Of a DNA stretch of 53,851 nucleotides, positions 25,770 to 33,823 are shown piece by piece. Below the pieces are notes generated by a model. That model did not search any database, was not told where the DNA came from, and saw only the letters and a list, made by a program, of their open reading frames with translations. Both the position numbers and the translations under genes were made by a program. The DNA is from Nocardia gamkensis NBRC 108242 (GTDB taxonomy: Bacteria > Actinomycetota > Actinomycetes > Mycobacteriales > Mycobacteriaceae): assembly GCF_001612985.1 (NCBI RefSeq), contig NZ_BDBM01000057.1, forward strand, positions 1-53,851, in the 5' to 3' direction. Each line of letters opens with the position of its first letter. Position 1 is the first letter of the stretch.

Positions 25770-27782
25770 ATGTTGGTCATCAATGAACGAACGACGGCGC
25801 CGCGATCCGAACAGCGCGTGCTCGACTGGATGCGGAGTTGGACCGGCCAGTACGTCATTGTGGGACTCGCGATCTCGGGGTGTTACCTACCCGACCGCGA
25901 GCGCAGAGACGAAACGCAAGAAGCCGATCTGGTGGTGATCACCCCCAGGGCCGCGGTCGTCGTCGAGGTCAAGGGCACCGTCCCGGAGGCGACGAGCGGT
26001 GTCCTGTCGGTGCAGGCCAACGGCCGCTGGCGGCTGTCCGGCTACGCGGGCGACCCGGTCCACGTGCGCGACCACGACAGCAGCCCGTTCGACCAGGTGA
26101 CGAACAACGTCTCCAACTTGGAGGCGCTGGTGCGCAAGCACAACGCGGAAGCCTTCGTCGACGGCCTGATCGTCGTGGTGCCGCCCCAGGATTCGAACCT
26201 CACGCTGAACATCGAGTCACGCAGGCGCGGTTGCGCGGTGGTGTTCGGGGCCGGGCAGGCCGACCTGCGCGCGTGGTTCCACCGCACCGCGAGCCGCAAG
26301 CTCATCTGGACCGCCGAACGCACGCACGCCCTGCTCACCGACTTGAACCTGGGCGATCAGATCACCGTCGACGACTTGGCAGCGGACGGCTTCCCGCCGG
26401 AGCGGAAGTTGCGGGCAGGGACGCTGGCTGCGTTGGCGAGTGTCACGCGGAAGACTCCTGAACTCGAGGACAGGACGCCTACGGATGGGTCCGACGCCGA
26501 CGAGTCGGCGGGTTCGGACGCACCACCGGTGGATACCGTGCCCGAGCCGCCGGACGCCGATCCGGATGCGACGCGGCTCACCGCATCGACGCGAGTCGTC
26601 GAGGGCCGTGACGTCACAGACGATGGGGACCATCAGCTGTCGGAAGCAGATCAGTCGACTGCATCGCTGTCTACGCCCAAGCAGACCGACGCCCGTGAAC
26701 CCGATTTCGGAGAGCCCGAGGGTTCGGAGTCCGAGCACGGGAGGCGGTCCGATACCGAAAGCGCACCGCAGGGTGACAGGTCGTCGACGGCTCGGCAGCC
26801 GCTCGGGCACACGGCTGTTCCGGACAGCAGCCAGGACGTACAGGCGTCCGAGTCACATCCCCCGCAGGCGCCCGTCGCCGCGGCGGTGCAGATGCAACCT
26901 ACCGAGGAAGATCCGTTCGCGCCGGAATTCCTCGCGCCGGAGCCTCCATCGATGCCGGAGCCGTTGGATACGACAGCTCATTCGTACGCTCGCGACGAAG
27001 AGCGCCAGTCGGCCTTCTCTCTCGCGGACGCGCGGCCGTTCGCACCTGGCGTGCCAGAAGATCACCAACCGGAGCCGCCGCGCTTCGAAGGGCGACTCGC
27101 GGCGAGGCCCGCGGGGGCAGAAGCGGCGAGGCCCGCACGGGAAGAAGTCGCCGAGCCGTATTCCTATGCGACGGAACGCTTCGCCGCCGGACACGTGGCG
27201 TCGATACGCCCCGCCGCAGCTGAGTCCTCCGCGCCGGAACGAACTGAACCAGAACCCCCGCCCGCCGAAGAGGATGTCGATCCGGCTGCGCAGTCAGCCC
27301 CCGCACCGTCGTCGTTCACGGACAGTTGGTCGTCGTGGATCGAGCCCGACGCCGACCGGCCGCCGCGCCCGCGCCCGCCGCAGGCACCTCAGCCGAGCCG
27401 GCCCACAGCATGGTCCACACCCACCCCCGAACCGCAGCCACTGCGCCGCCCCGCGCCGACCGCTGTGCTCGAGCGTCCACGGATTACGGTTCGCGACCAG
27501 ATAACCGCGCTGTCCGCGCGCATCCCCGGCCGCACCTCCGAGAAATCGAAGCCACGCAGCCACCGCTCACAACAGATCGCCGCGGTGGCGCTGATCGTGC
27601 TGGTCATCGGCACGATTTGGATACTGGCCGCCGCCTGCTCGCCGCCCACCGGCGGCGCTGTGCAACCGACCCAAGCTCCTGTGCTCACCACCGAGACGGT
27701 TCCCCCACCGCCGCCCGTCACGGAAACCCCGGCCCGCATGAACCTGCTGCCTTTGTGCACTCCGCGCACGCCGAAGTGCTGA
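25770..27782 (+). CDS. NERD-domain protein with disordered linker and C-terminal membrane anchor
   Basis: 670 residues from ATG 25770, preceded by GGAGG at six bases. Residues about 3-115 form a NERD (nuclease-related) domain: RTTAPRSEQRVLDWMRSW, then EADLVVITPRAAVVVEVKGT, giving the D...ExK pattern of the PD-(D/E)XK fold. A long acidic, Pro/Ser/Glu-rich stretch (about 225-595) is probably disordered. One membrane helix (AAVALIVLVIGTIWILAAAC, about 605-625) is followed by a short Pro-rich tail with two cysteines. It would place a nuclease-like domain on the cytosolic side of the membrane. Target unknown. Confidence 0.75.
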   Translation: MLVINERTTAPRSEQRVLDWMRSWTGQYVIVGLAISGCYLPDRERRDETQEADLVVITPRAAVVVEVKGTVPEATSGVLSVQANGRWRLSGYAGDPVHVRDHDSSPFDQVTNNVSNLEALVRKHNAEAFVDGLIVVVPPQDSNLTLNIESRRRGCAVVFGAGQADLRAWFHRTASRKLIWTAERTHALLTDLNLGDQITVDDLAADGFPPERKLRAGTLAALASVTRKTPELEDRTPTDGSDADESAGSDAPPVDTVPEPPDADPDATRLTASTRVVEGRDVTDDGDHQLSEADQSTASLSTPKQTDAREPDFGEPEGSESEHGRRSDTESAPQGDRSSTARQPLGHTAVPDSSQDVQASESHPPQAPVAAAVQMQPTEEDPFAPEFLAPEPPSMPEPLDTTAHSYARDEERQSAFSLADARPFAPGVPEDHQPEPPRFEGRLAARPAGAEAARPAREEVAEPYSYATERFAAGHVASIRPAAAESSAPERTEPEPPPAEEDVDPAAQSAPAPSSFTDSWSSWIEPDADRPPRPRPPQAPQPSRPTAWSTPTPEPQPLRRPAPTAVLERPRITVRDQITALSARIPGRTSEKSKPRSHRSQQIAAVALIVLVIGTIWILAAACSPPTGGAVQPTQAPVLTTETVPPPPPVTETPARMNLLPLCTPRTPKC

Positions 27783-27881
27783 CGACGCAGGCGGGCATGC
27801 GGGGCCCATCCGGGTCGGCCACCAGACCACGGCCCCGCACGGCGTTGTCGCTGTCGGCCGCGACCTTCGCCACCGGATCGA

Positions 27882-28292
27882 GTGTCTCCGGTAGCAGTTG
27901 GTCCTTTTACCGAACCGTCGGTTTCGACTCATCGGATCGAGAACGAGATCCGCTGTCAGCATGACACTCGCGCCGCCGAGCTCGCCGCGGCGGCGCAGCC
28001 GGGCCGGGCGGCGGAACAGCTTCGGCGGGCGGTCCGCTTGTTGCCCGAAGTCGCGCCGCTCGCGGCCTGGTCCGTTCTCTACCTTGCTTTGACCGTCTGG
28101 TGGTGGCCCGCCGCACCTCTCGCCGTCGTCATCGCCGAGACCGCTCATCACCGAATCCGTGCTACCACCGATACCTACGCCACACTGCTGGAAAACGCCG
28201 CACGCCTGCACACCACCACCGACCACGCCGGTCCCCTCGGCCCGCATCTGGGTCATGCCCTCACCCGCTACCTCCGTTCGTCAACCGCGTGA
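27882..28292 (+). CDS. Small membrane protein of unknown function
   Basis: 136 residues from a GTG. The N-terminal part is charged and helical (RAAELAAAAQPGRAAEQLRR), the middle has a hydrophobic hairpin of one or two helices (VAPLAAWSVLYLALTVWWWP, then AAPLAVVIAETAHH), and the C-terminus is polar. Codon third positions are GC-rich, supporting coding. It starts 99 bases after the NERD gene and may be cotranscribed. The ribosome site is weak, so a later start is possible. No family was recognised. Confidence 0.5.
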   Translation: MSPVAVGPFTEPSVSTHRIENEIRCQHDTRAAELAAAAQPGRAAEQLRRAVRLLPEVAPLAAWSVLYLALTVWWWPAAPLAVVIAETAHHRIRATTDTYATLLENAARLHTTTDHAGPLGPHLGHALTRYLRSSTA

Positions 28293-28412
28293 CACTGGAA
28301 GGATGCGGTGCCGGCATTCCCACACATGGCACCCGGCTCTGAGTTGCATTCTGGTTGAATGGAATTGGCGGAACCGTGATGTTGCTCGTAGCACCGATCT
28401 CTGGAAGGACGC

Positions 28413-29318
28413 GTGTTCACCACTACCGAATCCGAGCTGGACGATCTCTACGCGGCCATCGAGGAATCCGCGCGGCTATGGAACGTGCCCTGCACTCGAG
28501 AAGCTGTCCGGCCCACTCTGACCGCGTACGGCGCGATGCTCACGCGTTCCGTGATCTCCCTCCGAGTGGTCACCGACGCCCGCCGCTCGGGAGACCTCGA
28601 CTACCGCTTCTTGACGCTGCCGAGCGACATCGACCCTTACGACATCGCCCTTTCCAACAAACTCATTCCCGAGACCGATCATCCGGTCGGCGCTCTGCTG
28701 GACCAGGTCCGGGAACGGTGCCCGATCCACAGCTACGGGATCGACATCGGTGTAGTCGGCGGCTTCAAGAAAATCTGGCCGTTCTTTCCCGCCGATGGCA
28801 TGCAGAAGGTATCGGAGCTCGCCGAACTACCGTCCATGCCGCCCAGTCTCGCCGACCATGCCCGCATGTTCGCACGTCACGGCTTGGCGGACAAAGTCGG
28901 CTTGCTCGGTATCGATTACCACGACAAGACGATGAACGTGTACTTCCCCGGACTGTCGGCCGACTACTTCGAACCCCGCGCCATCGTGTCGCTGCACCGG
29001 GATGCCGGACTTCCGGACCCGAGCGATGACTTTCTCTCACTCGCCGGGAAAGCATTCGATATCTACGCCACCATCAGCTGGGAATCGCCCCGGATCGAGC
29101 GCCTTTGTTTTCCGGTGATAACACCGGACCCGACAACGCTCCCGGTTCGGGTCGAACCGCGCTTCGAGCAACTCGTCGACAAAGTCCCGGTCCGTACGAC
29201 TGACCGTCGATTCACCTATGCCGCAACCGCGTCGCCCGATGGGGAGTCCTACAAGTTCAGTTGGTTTTACCAATGGCAGCCCAGGATATTGGACAGAATG
29301 AAGACGTCCGATTCATAG
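28413..29318 (+). CDS. ABBA-type aromatic prenyltransferase (CloQ/NphB family)
   Basis: 301 residues from GTG 28413, with GGAAGGA four bases upstream. Length and sequence fit soluble ABBA-barrel prenyltransferases that join dimethylallyl or geranyl groups to phenols, phenazines or other aromatics: YAAIEESARLWNVPCTREAV near the start, DPYDIALSNKLI, IDIGVVGGFKKIWPFFP, KVGLLGIDYHDKTMNVYF and a C-terminal FSWFYQW strand. No DDxxD motif is present, as normal for CloQ/NphB. There is no polyketide, phenazine or other aromatic biosynthesis gene nearby, so the acceptor is unknown. It stands alone inside an accessory island. Confidence 0.8.
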   Translation: MFTTTESELDDLYAAIEESARLWNVPCTREAVRPTLTAYGAMLTRSVISLRVVTDARRSGDLDYRFLTLPSDIDPYDIALSNKLIPETDHPVGALLDQVRERCPIHSYGIDIGVVGGFKKIWPFFPADGMQKVSELAELPSMPPSLADHARMFARHGLADKVGLLGIDYHDKTMNVYFPGLSADYFEPRAIVSLHRDAGLPDPSDDFLSLAGKAFDIYATISWESPRIERLCFPVITPDPTTLPVRVEPRFEQLVDKVPVRTTDRRFTYAATASPDGESYKFSWFYQWQPRILDRMKTSDS

Positions 29319-29663
29319 GACTGTCGATAGGGCGTTCCGTCGTCTTCGGATGACTTGTCCGTGGAGCGTCACCTTGTCCGCGTCGCAAGCTGATTGGCTC
29401 CATATCCCGAGTAGCGACTATTCGCGCTGCTCGAGCCAGCGAGTGCGATGGCGATATCAATGGTGGCCGCCGCGTCAGCTGTTGATAGTTGCCGGGGGCG
29501 TGCCCAGAGCGTGGGCTGAACCGATTCACCTGGCAGCGGCCTGGTGCCAGGTCGCTCTGCGCTTCGACGCTGTCGAGGAAGGCGGAGTTGAGCGCCACAA
29601 CCGACCAAGATCTCCTACCTCGCTCTACCGGTACCCAAGCGCGTATCGGTTAGGATTCGCGTC
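29319..29663. other. 345-base non-coding gap
   Basis: One open frame on each strand is possible, but their composition is irregular and no family or ribosome site is visible. The last 30 bases hold TAGGAT (29649-29654) seven bases before the WXG100 ATG, which can be read as a -10 for a leaderless start or, through AGGA, as a ribosome site. Confidence 0.4.
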
Positions 29664-30002
29664 ATGAGTGATGGGGGGACACCAGCCTCTGGCCAGAACC
29701 TCGCCGTGGTGCCCGAGAAGGTGCGCGAGGTCGGCAAGTACGTCTACGAGTTGGCGGAGGCGCTGCACGCGGCGTTGGACTCCACCGCGACGGACGTCGC
29801 TTCGCTGACCGATGGCGGCTGGACCGGGGACGCGGCCAACGAATTCTCCGAGGGCTGGACCGAGGTCCGCGATGGCGGCGCCAGAATCATGACCGCCCTG
29901 ATTGGTATGGCGGAAAAGCTCGGCGTCACCGCGGAAACCTATCAAGCACGCGATGAAAGCAACGCTGCGTCTCTGAGCACTTCGAGTTTGGATCTGCCAT
30001 GA
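29664..30002 (+). CDS. WXG100-family protein A
   Basis: 112 residues, two helices joined by the GGWTGDAANEF turn (WxG at about residues 53-55), with a C-terminal YQARDES that fits the YxxxD/E type VII secretion signal. WXG100 proteins form helical-hairpin dimers exported by ESX/type VII systems. It overlaps the next WXG100 gene by four bases (ATGA) and heads a four-gene run with a large toxin-like protein and its candidate immunity protein. Confidence 0.85.
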   Translation: MSDGGTPASGQNLAVVPEKVREVGKYVYELAEALHAALDSTATDVASLTDGGWTGDAANEFSEGWTEVRDGGARIMTALIGMAEKLGVTAETYQARDESNAASLSTSSLDLP

Positions 30003-30298
30003 ACTCTCGGTTTTCGGTCGACCTGGACCATCTCGATGAGATCGTGGTTCGTCTGTCGGGTCTGGCCGGGTTCATCGGCGAGCATCTCGATGAGATCGAT
30101 CACCGGGTCGAGACCCTGGCCGGTACTGGGTGGGAGGGGGTTGCGGCCCAGGCGTACGCCGATGCCCACACTCAATGGATCGCCGGGGCACGGGAGTTCG
30201 TCGAAGGTGTGAAGGATGTCAGCGACGCGGCGAAGGCGGCCCATGCGCGCTACACCACCGCCCACGACACGAACTACAAGATGTTCTCCCAGGGATAA
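29999..30298 (+). CDS. WXG100-family protein B
   Basis: 99 residues. The helix-turn-helix hairpin carries TGWEGVAAQAYADAHTQW (WEG at the turn, about residues 45-47) and ends with YTTAHDTNYKMFSQG. It most likely pairs with protein A as a heterodimer, or acts as a targeting partner for the toxin encoded five bases downstream. No ESX ATPase or membrane component is in the window, so export must use a system elsewhere. Confidence 0.85.
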   Translation: MNSRFSVDLDHLDEIVVRLSGLAGFIGEHLDEIDHRVETLAGTGWEGVAAQAYADAHTQWIAGAREFVEGVKDVSDAAKAAHARYTTAHDTNYKMFSQG

Positions 30299-30303
30299 GA
30301 CAC

Positions 30304-31683
30304 ATGGGTGTACTGGTTATCGACTGGCAGACCTACTACGACGCCGGCAAGAAATGCCACGCGCTGGCAACCGACCTCCGTGCCGCCGACAAACCGGTCC
30401 ACGACGCGGTCAAGGGTGAATGCGCTGGCATGGCCGGGAACACCGCGGGCTGCGAACAATGGGGGAGCACCTACGACCACGTCGCCCGGGAAACGATGCA
30501 GACCTGCACGAACCTGGCCGACGCCCTCACCAACTTCGGCAACATGCTCTACGCAGCCGGGTACAACTGGGCACTGTCCAACAACTCCAACCCGATGCCC
30601 GACCGGCCCACCGTGACGGCGATGTCGGAGTACAAGGTGACCATCCCGACTTCGGTCGGCAATAACGGCGACGGCGTCACCGAGGGAAGTGGCAGTGTCC
30701 CCGGCTTCTACGACGCCCTGGTCGGGAAAGTCCAAGAGGAGTTCGGAAGCAAGCTGCCCAACGGCAACAAGGACAAGCTCGCCAAGGCCGCATCGACCTG
30801 GAAGGCATTCTCCGAACATAAGACCATCACCGATGCCGCATCCCGGATCACCGAGATCAGCAACCTTTTCAGCGACATCCAGGACAAAAAAGGCCTCGAC
30901 CCCATCCTCGGTCACCTCACCACCCTCAACGGCGGCGCCACCCAGCTTGCCTCCGCGTCCCTCAACCTCGCTACACCTGTCGCGGAGTACAGCACCGCCA
31001 CCTCCGAAACCCGCGACAAATTCAGGGACGCGGTCACCAACGCTTTGATAGCAGCCGGAGCCACTGTCGTCATCGGTGTCGCCGCCTCCTGGATCACCGC
31101 CGCACTCAGCGACGTCGCCGCCGGTGTCGGCGTCGTAGCGATCGCGGGCAACACCGCCAGAGTGCTCAAAAGCACCTACGACGCCAGCAAACTCATCAAA
31201 ATAATCGGCACTGCCTCCGCGGTGGCGGGCGCCGCAGCCTTCACCGTCACTGCGTTCGACAAAGTCCCCAGCCTCACCGATATCGCGCTCAAACTTGCTG
31301 CCATCATCGCCATGAAGGTTTACATCGATGATGAGGACAAATTCGAGAACTTGCCGCTGGCTCCGGGAAATCCGGCTCCGGGTATGACCGATGAAGTCGA
31401 AAAGTACATTCTCGGCAAGCATGTCAAAGGCGCTCCCAACTATAATCCTTCGAAGGGGACATGGCCCGACACGATTACCAGCGAGGAACTCGATGAGCTG
31501 GCCGAAGCGGCCGAGAACTCACCGGCACGTGGACCCAACCACGACGGCAACTTCGAACGCGAGGTCGACGCCGGTAAAGTCATCGGCAGCGTGTCGGAGA
31601 AGTTGGGTGGTCACGCCACCAGCCGATACAAGATCATCACCGACCGATTCGGCGGCATCATCACCATGTATCCGATCCCGTAA
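30304..31683 (+). CDS. WXG100-associated polymorphic toxin, probable RNase-type C-terminus
   Basis: 459 residues. Residues about 1-130 are a helical WXG/EspB-like leader (IDWQTYYDAGKKCHALATDL, with HVARETMQTCTNLADALTNF). About 130-260 is a polar helical linker, and about 240-345 has Ala/Val-rich hydrophobic segments (ALIAAGATVVIGVAASWITA, then VGVVAIAGNTARVL) that may insert in membranes. The C-terminal 90 residues (ILGKHVKGAPNYNPSKGTWP, a conserved-looking E..VDAGKVIG, then TSRYKIITDRFGGIITMYPI) resemble BECR-fold toxin domains such as polymorphic toxin type 50, which are RNases. That assignment is inference. A small protein encoded 16 bases later fits immunity. Confidence 0.75.
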   Translation: MGVLVIDWQTYYDAGKKCHALATDLRAADKPVHDAVKGECAGMAGNTAGCEQWGSTYDHVARETMQTCTNLADALTNFGNMLYAAGYNWALSNNSNPMPDRPTVTAMSEYKVTIPTSVGNNGDGVTEGSGSVPGFYDALVGKVQEEFGSKLPNGNKDKLAKAASTWKAFSEHKTITDAASRITEISNLFSDIQDKKGLDPILGHLTTLNGGATQLASASLNLATPVAEYSTATSETRDKFRDAVTNALIAAGATVVIGVAASWITAALSDVAAGVGVVAIAGNTARVLKSTYDASKLIKIIGTASAVAGAAAFTVTAFDKVPSLTDIALKLAAIIAMKVYIDDEDKFENLPLAPGNPAPGMTDEVEKYILGKHVKGAPNYNPSKGTWPDTITSEELDELAEAAENSPARGPNHDGNFEREVDAGKVIGSVSEKLGGHATSRYKIITDRFGGIITMYPIP

Positions 31684-31699
31684 AAGCCAGGGAGTTAAA

Positions 31700-31996
31700 T
31701 TGGGAATCGACATAGTTGTTCAAAATCAAATCCACGAACGGGTCGAACTGGTATACGGGGACGTGGAGGACACGCTTGTCAAGTATCGAGAGAATGCTCC
31801 GTCGGGCTCACTGCTTCGGGGTCTCCACGCGCACGCGGACACAATGTTCAACACGACCCAACTGGCCATGCTCTTGGACGAACTAGCGCATCTGTCGCCG
31901 AACAACGACAAAGAAGCGGAGATGCTCGCAGTATTGCGCGATGCTGCCGAAGCCGCTATCCGTAGGAATGGGTATCTCTGGTTCAGTGGAGACTGA
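31700..31996 (+). CDS. Candidate immunity protein for the adjacent toxin
   Basis: 98 residues starting at TTG 31700, chosen because GGGAG (31690-31694) lies five bases before it. It reads MGIDIVVQNQIHERVELVYG, then helical segments (GSLLRGLHAHADTMFNTTQL, LLDELAHLSPNNDKEAEMLA) and ends GYLWFSGD. It has no signal peptide or membrane helix, is acidic, and sits immediately after the toxin, the normal place for an immunity gene. No named immunity family was recognised. Confidence 0.65.
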   Translation: MGIDIVVQNQIHERVELVYGDVEDTLVKYRENAPSGSLLRGLHAHADTMFNTTQLAMLLDELAHLSPNNDKEAEMLAVLRDAAEAAIRRNGYLWFSGD

Positions 31997-32279
31997 ATTC
32001 GTGCACGTTTCCGCCACTGCTGTAGCCGGTCCTGCGCGCAGCGCGCGGCGGCGAATTCGCGCATACGGGTGCCCCGTATAACGGCCGGGATGGCCATGAT
32101 CTCCGCGCTCATGCCCGCTCGATGACGCTCGGTCGGCATGCCGAACCATGGCGACGTGCCGACTGGACAGTCGCGGGAGAGGAAAGGCACGTCTGCTACC
32201 TGCTGGTGCGGCGACACCCTTTCCTCATACACCGTCGTCGTCCTTCGGGAGGTAGTCGTCGATGCTCCGATGCCGACTG
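31997..32279. other. Gap between convergent genes, small hairpin at 32061-32077
   Basis: No gene is supported. ATACGGG-TGC-CCCGTAT (32061-32077) is a perfect seven-base hairpin that could end transcription of the toxin operon or of the convergent EVE/CBS/HEPN gene. A minus-strand stretch near 32000-32130 looks weakly coding but was not recognised. Confidence 0.35.
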
Positions 32280-33345
32280 CTACGGGTTCGGCTCGGCTGT
32301 ACGGAGCAGTTGCAAGAGCCCGGTGACCGCGGCGAATTGTTCTTCCGACAAGGGGTCGGTCGCGAAATGCATCAAGTCGTTGCGAACGTTCCGGACTCTT
32401 TCCAGCAGATCGATGACCTGGCTTCGGTCCAGTCGCCAGCCGAGCTTGCGCCAGCGGTCGGGGTCGCGCAGGAGGAAGACGTAATTGCCGAAGGTCAAGT
32501 CCGAGGCGTCCTTGACCCGGGACTTCTGATGGTTGGCCACCGAGCCCTTGAGGTCCTCGAGTTCGAAATGCTCGTCGGCAGCACGACGCAACCGGTTCTC
32601 GGCCTCTTCGATGAGGATGAACGGACGTGCGAGCGTGCCGAACTGACGAGTCAGATCCGAGGCGGTCAGGATACCCGTGACTCTGACCCGGTCCTGATCC
32701 CGGACGAAGATGAATCCTCTGTCGTAGATCGCATCGATCTGATCGAGCAGAAGGGCATCGTGATCGACAACGAGGGCCGATACGGTCGCCTTCGCCAAGG
32801 TGGGGTCATCGCTTGCGATGTGCACCTGCCCAATCGACTCCCAGGTCACCGCACCGTGATAGGGGCCGTCCTCATCGATGACGGCGACCTGGGAGAACTG
32901 GTGTTGCAGCATCAAAGTTTTGACGTAGGTCGGATCGACCGAGGACGGCACGTACACAAGCCGAGCGGGGAGGCTGCCGAGCCGACGAGACATCGGCTCG
33001 GGCTCGGTCACGTTCTCGATGTCCTCGGCCGCGCCGGTGACCGTGACGCCCCCGGGTTCTGTTCCGAGCGGCACAAGCGCGACGATGTCACTCAACGCGC
33101 CTTCGGTGAAGGCGGGCCGCGTGGTCAGTCCGTTGCTCGCGAGATCCGACTTGATCATGGAGATCACCGCGGCAGTGCGTCGTTCGACGCCCCAGTGTTC
33201 GAGCAGGCTTCGAATGGTCAGCTCACGCGGATTCGATGGGTCTCTGGAGGCGGCGTCGTCCAGCGGCTCGGCCGAGCTGGTGGCCTCCTCGTCCCCGTCG
33301 AAGCCGGGATCGGTACCATGAGCCGCCAAATGCTCGATGCGTGTG
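32280..33345 (-). CDS. CBS-pair/HEPN-RNase part of a frameshifted EVE-CBS-HEPN gene
   Basis: This frame is open from 33425 to 32280; the portion after about 33345 is the real continuation of the EVE-like part encoded upstream in another frame. In order: a linker, a helical/winged domain (LTIRSLLEHWGVERRTAAVI, then IKSDLASNGLTTRP), a CBS pair (LVYVPSSVDPTYVKTLMLQH, SQVAVIDEDGPYHGAVTWES, GILTASDLTRQFG), and a C-terminal HEPN domain with RNDLMHF at 32367-32384, the R-N-x3-H nuclease motif. CBS pairs bind adenine nucleotides; HEPN domains cut RNA. This suggests a nucleotide-gated RNase. It may still be translated from an internal start if the frameshift is real. Confidence 0.7.
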
Positions 33346-33823
33346 GCGCGTTGTGGCGGGTTAGGCCGCAAACCGTGAGGAGAGAGCCGAGGCTGGCCCG
33401 CAGATCGGGTCGGACCGCGTCCCACGGTATATCGGTGCGGAGCCAGTCGACTTTTCGCACCTGCCGGAATTCTTTCGGCTCGTCCTGACGGAACTCATAC
33501 GAGCCGCTGACTCTGCCGACCGCCAAGTATCCGGCATGGGTCTTGAGAGGCATCACCACGAGATCGCCGTACTGGATCTCCGTCTCGAATTTCCACAGCT
33601 GTCCGGCCCAGTTACCGATCAACGCTCGACCGGCGTCCGGGTATGCCTGACGCAGAGCCGATTTGAGCTCACCCCCGGTTCGGTACCGGCTGAGGTCGCC
33701 CACCTCGTCCCACCCGAGGATGGCGAGGCCGTCCTGTAGGGCGCGGGGCTCGCGTTCCCCGCTTCGTCCAGCGCGGATCAACCAGGCCTCTTGTTCTCGC
33801 ACGCGGTGCGCGTCATCGGACAT
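33218..33823 (-). CDS. EVE/PUA-like N-terminal part of the frameshifted EVE-CBS-HEPN gene
   Basis: The frame starts at ATG 33823 (MSDDAHRVREQEAWLIRAGR) and carries about 155 residues of the EVE-like domain seen at the N-terminus of Mrr-type restriction proteins: GLAILGWDEVGDLSRYRTGG, ALIGNWAGQLWKFETEIQYG, DLVVMPLKTHAGYLAVGRVS and VDWLRTDIPWDAVRPDLRAS. After HNAPH the frame degrades into low-quality sequence; a one-base shift at about 33339-33346 restores the expected RIEHLAAHGTDPGF and joins the CBS/HEPN half. EVE domains read modified bases. The start lies inside the end of a kinase fragment and has no good ribosome site. Confidence 0.65.
   Translation of the reverse strand: MSDDAHRVREQEAWLIRAGRSGEREPRALQDGLAILGWDEVGDLSRYRTGGELKSALRQAYPDAGRALIGNWAGQLWKFETEIQYGDLVVMPLKTHAGYLAVGRVSGSYEFRQDEPKEFRQVRKVDWLRTDIPWDAVRPDLRASLGSLLTVCGLTRHNAPHASSIWRLMVPIPASTGTRRPPARPSRWTTPPPETHRIRVS

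Noticed and set aside
29350..29667. Possible 105-residue gene before the WXG100 operon
   Set aside because: Trp/Arg-rich irregular sequence, no family resemblance, overlaps the WXG100 promoter region.
29664..31996. A complete ESX/type VII secretion locus
   Set aside because: No EccA-E, mycosin or FtsK/SpoIIIE ATPase is present; only substrates and toxin/immunity genes.
31726..32232. Minus-strand frame over the immunity gene
   Set aside because: Mirror of the immunity gene; the part beyond it (SAEIMAIPAVIRGTRMREFA) looked faintly coding but matches nothing known to me and has no start.
32262..33488. 408-residue plus-strand frame antisense to the CBS/HEPN gene
   Set aside because: The minus strand shows CBS and HEPN motifs; this is its shadow.
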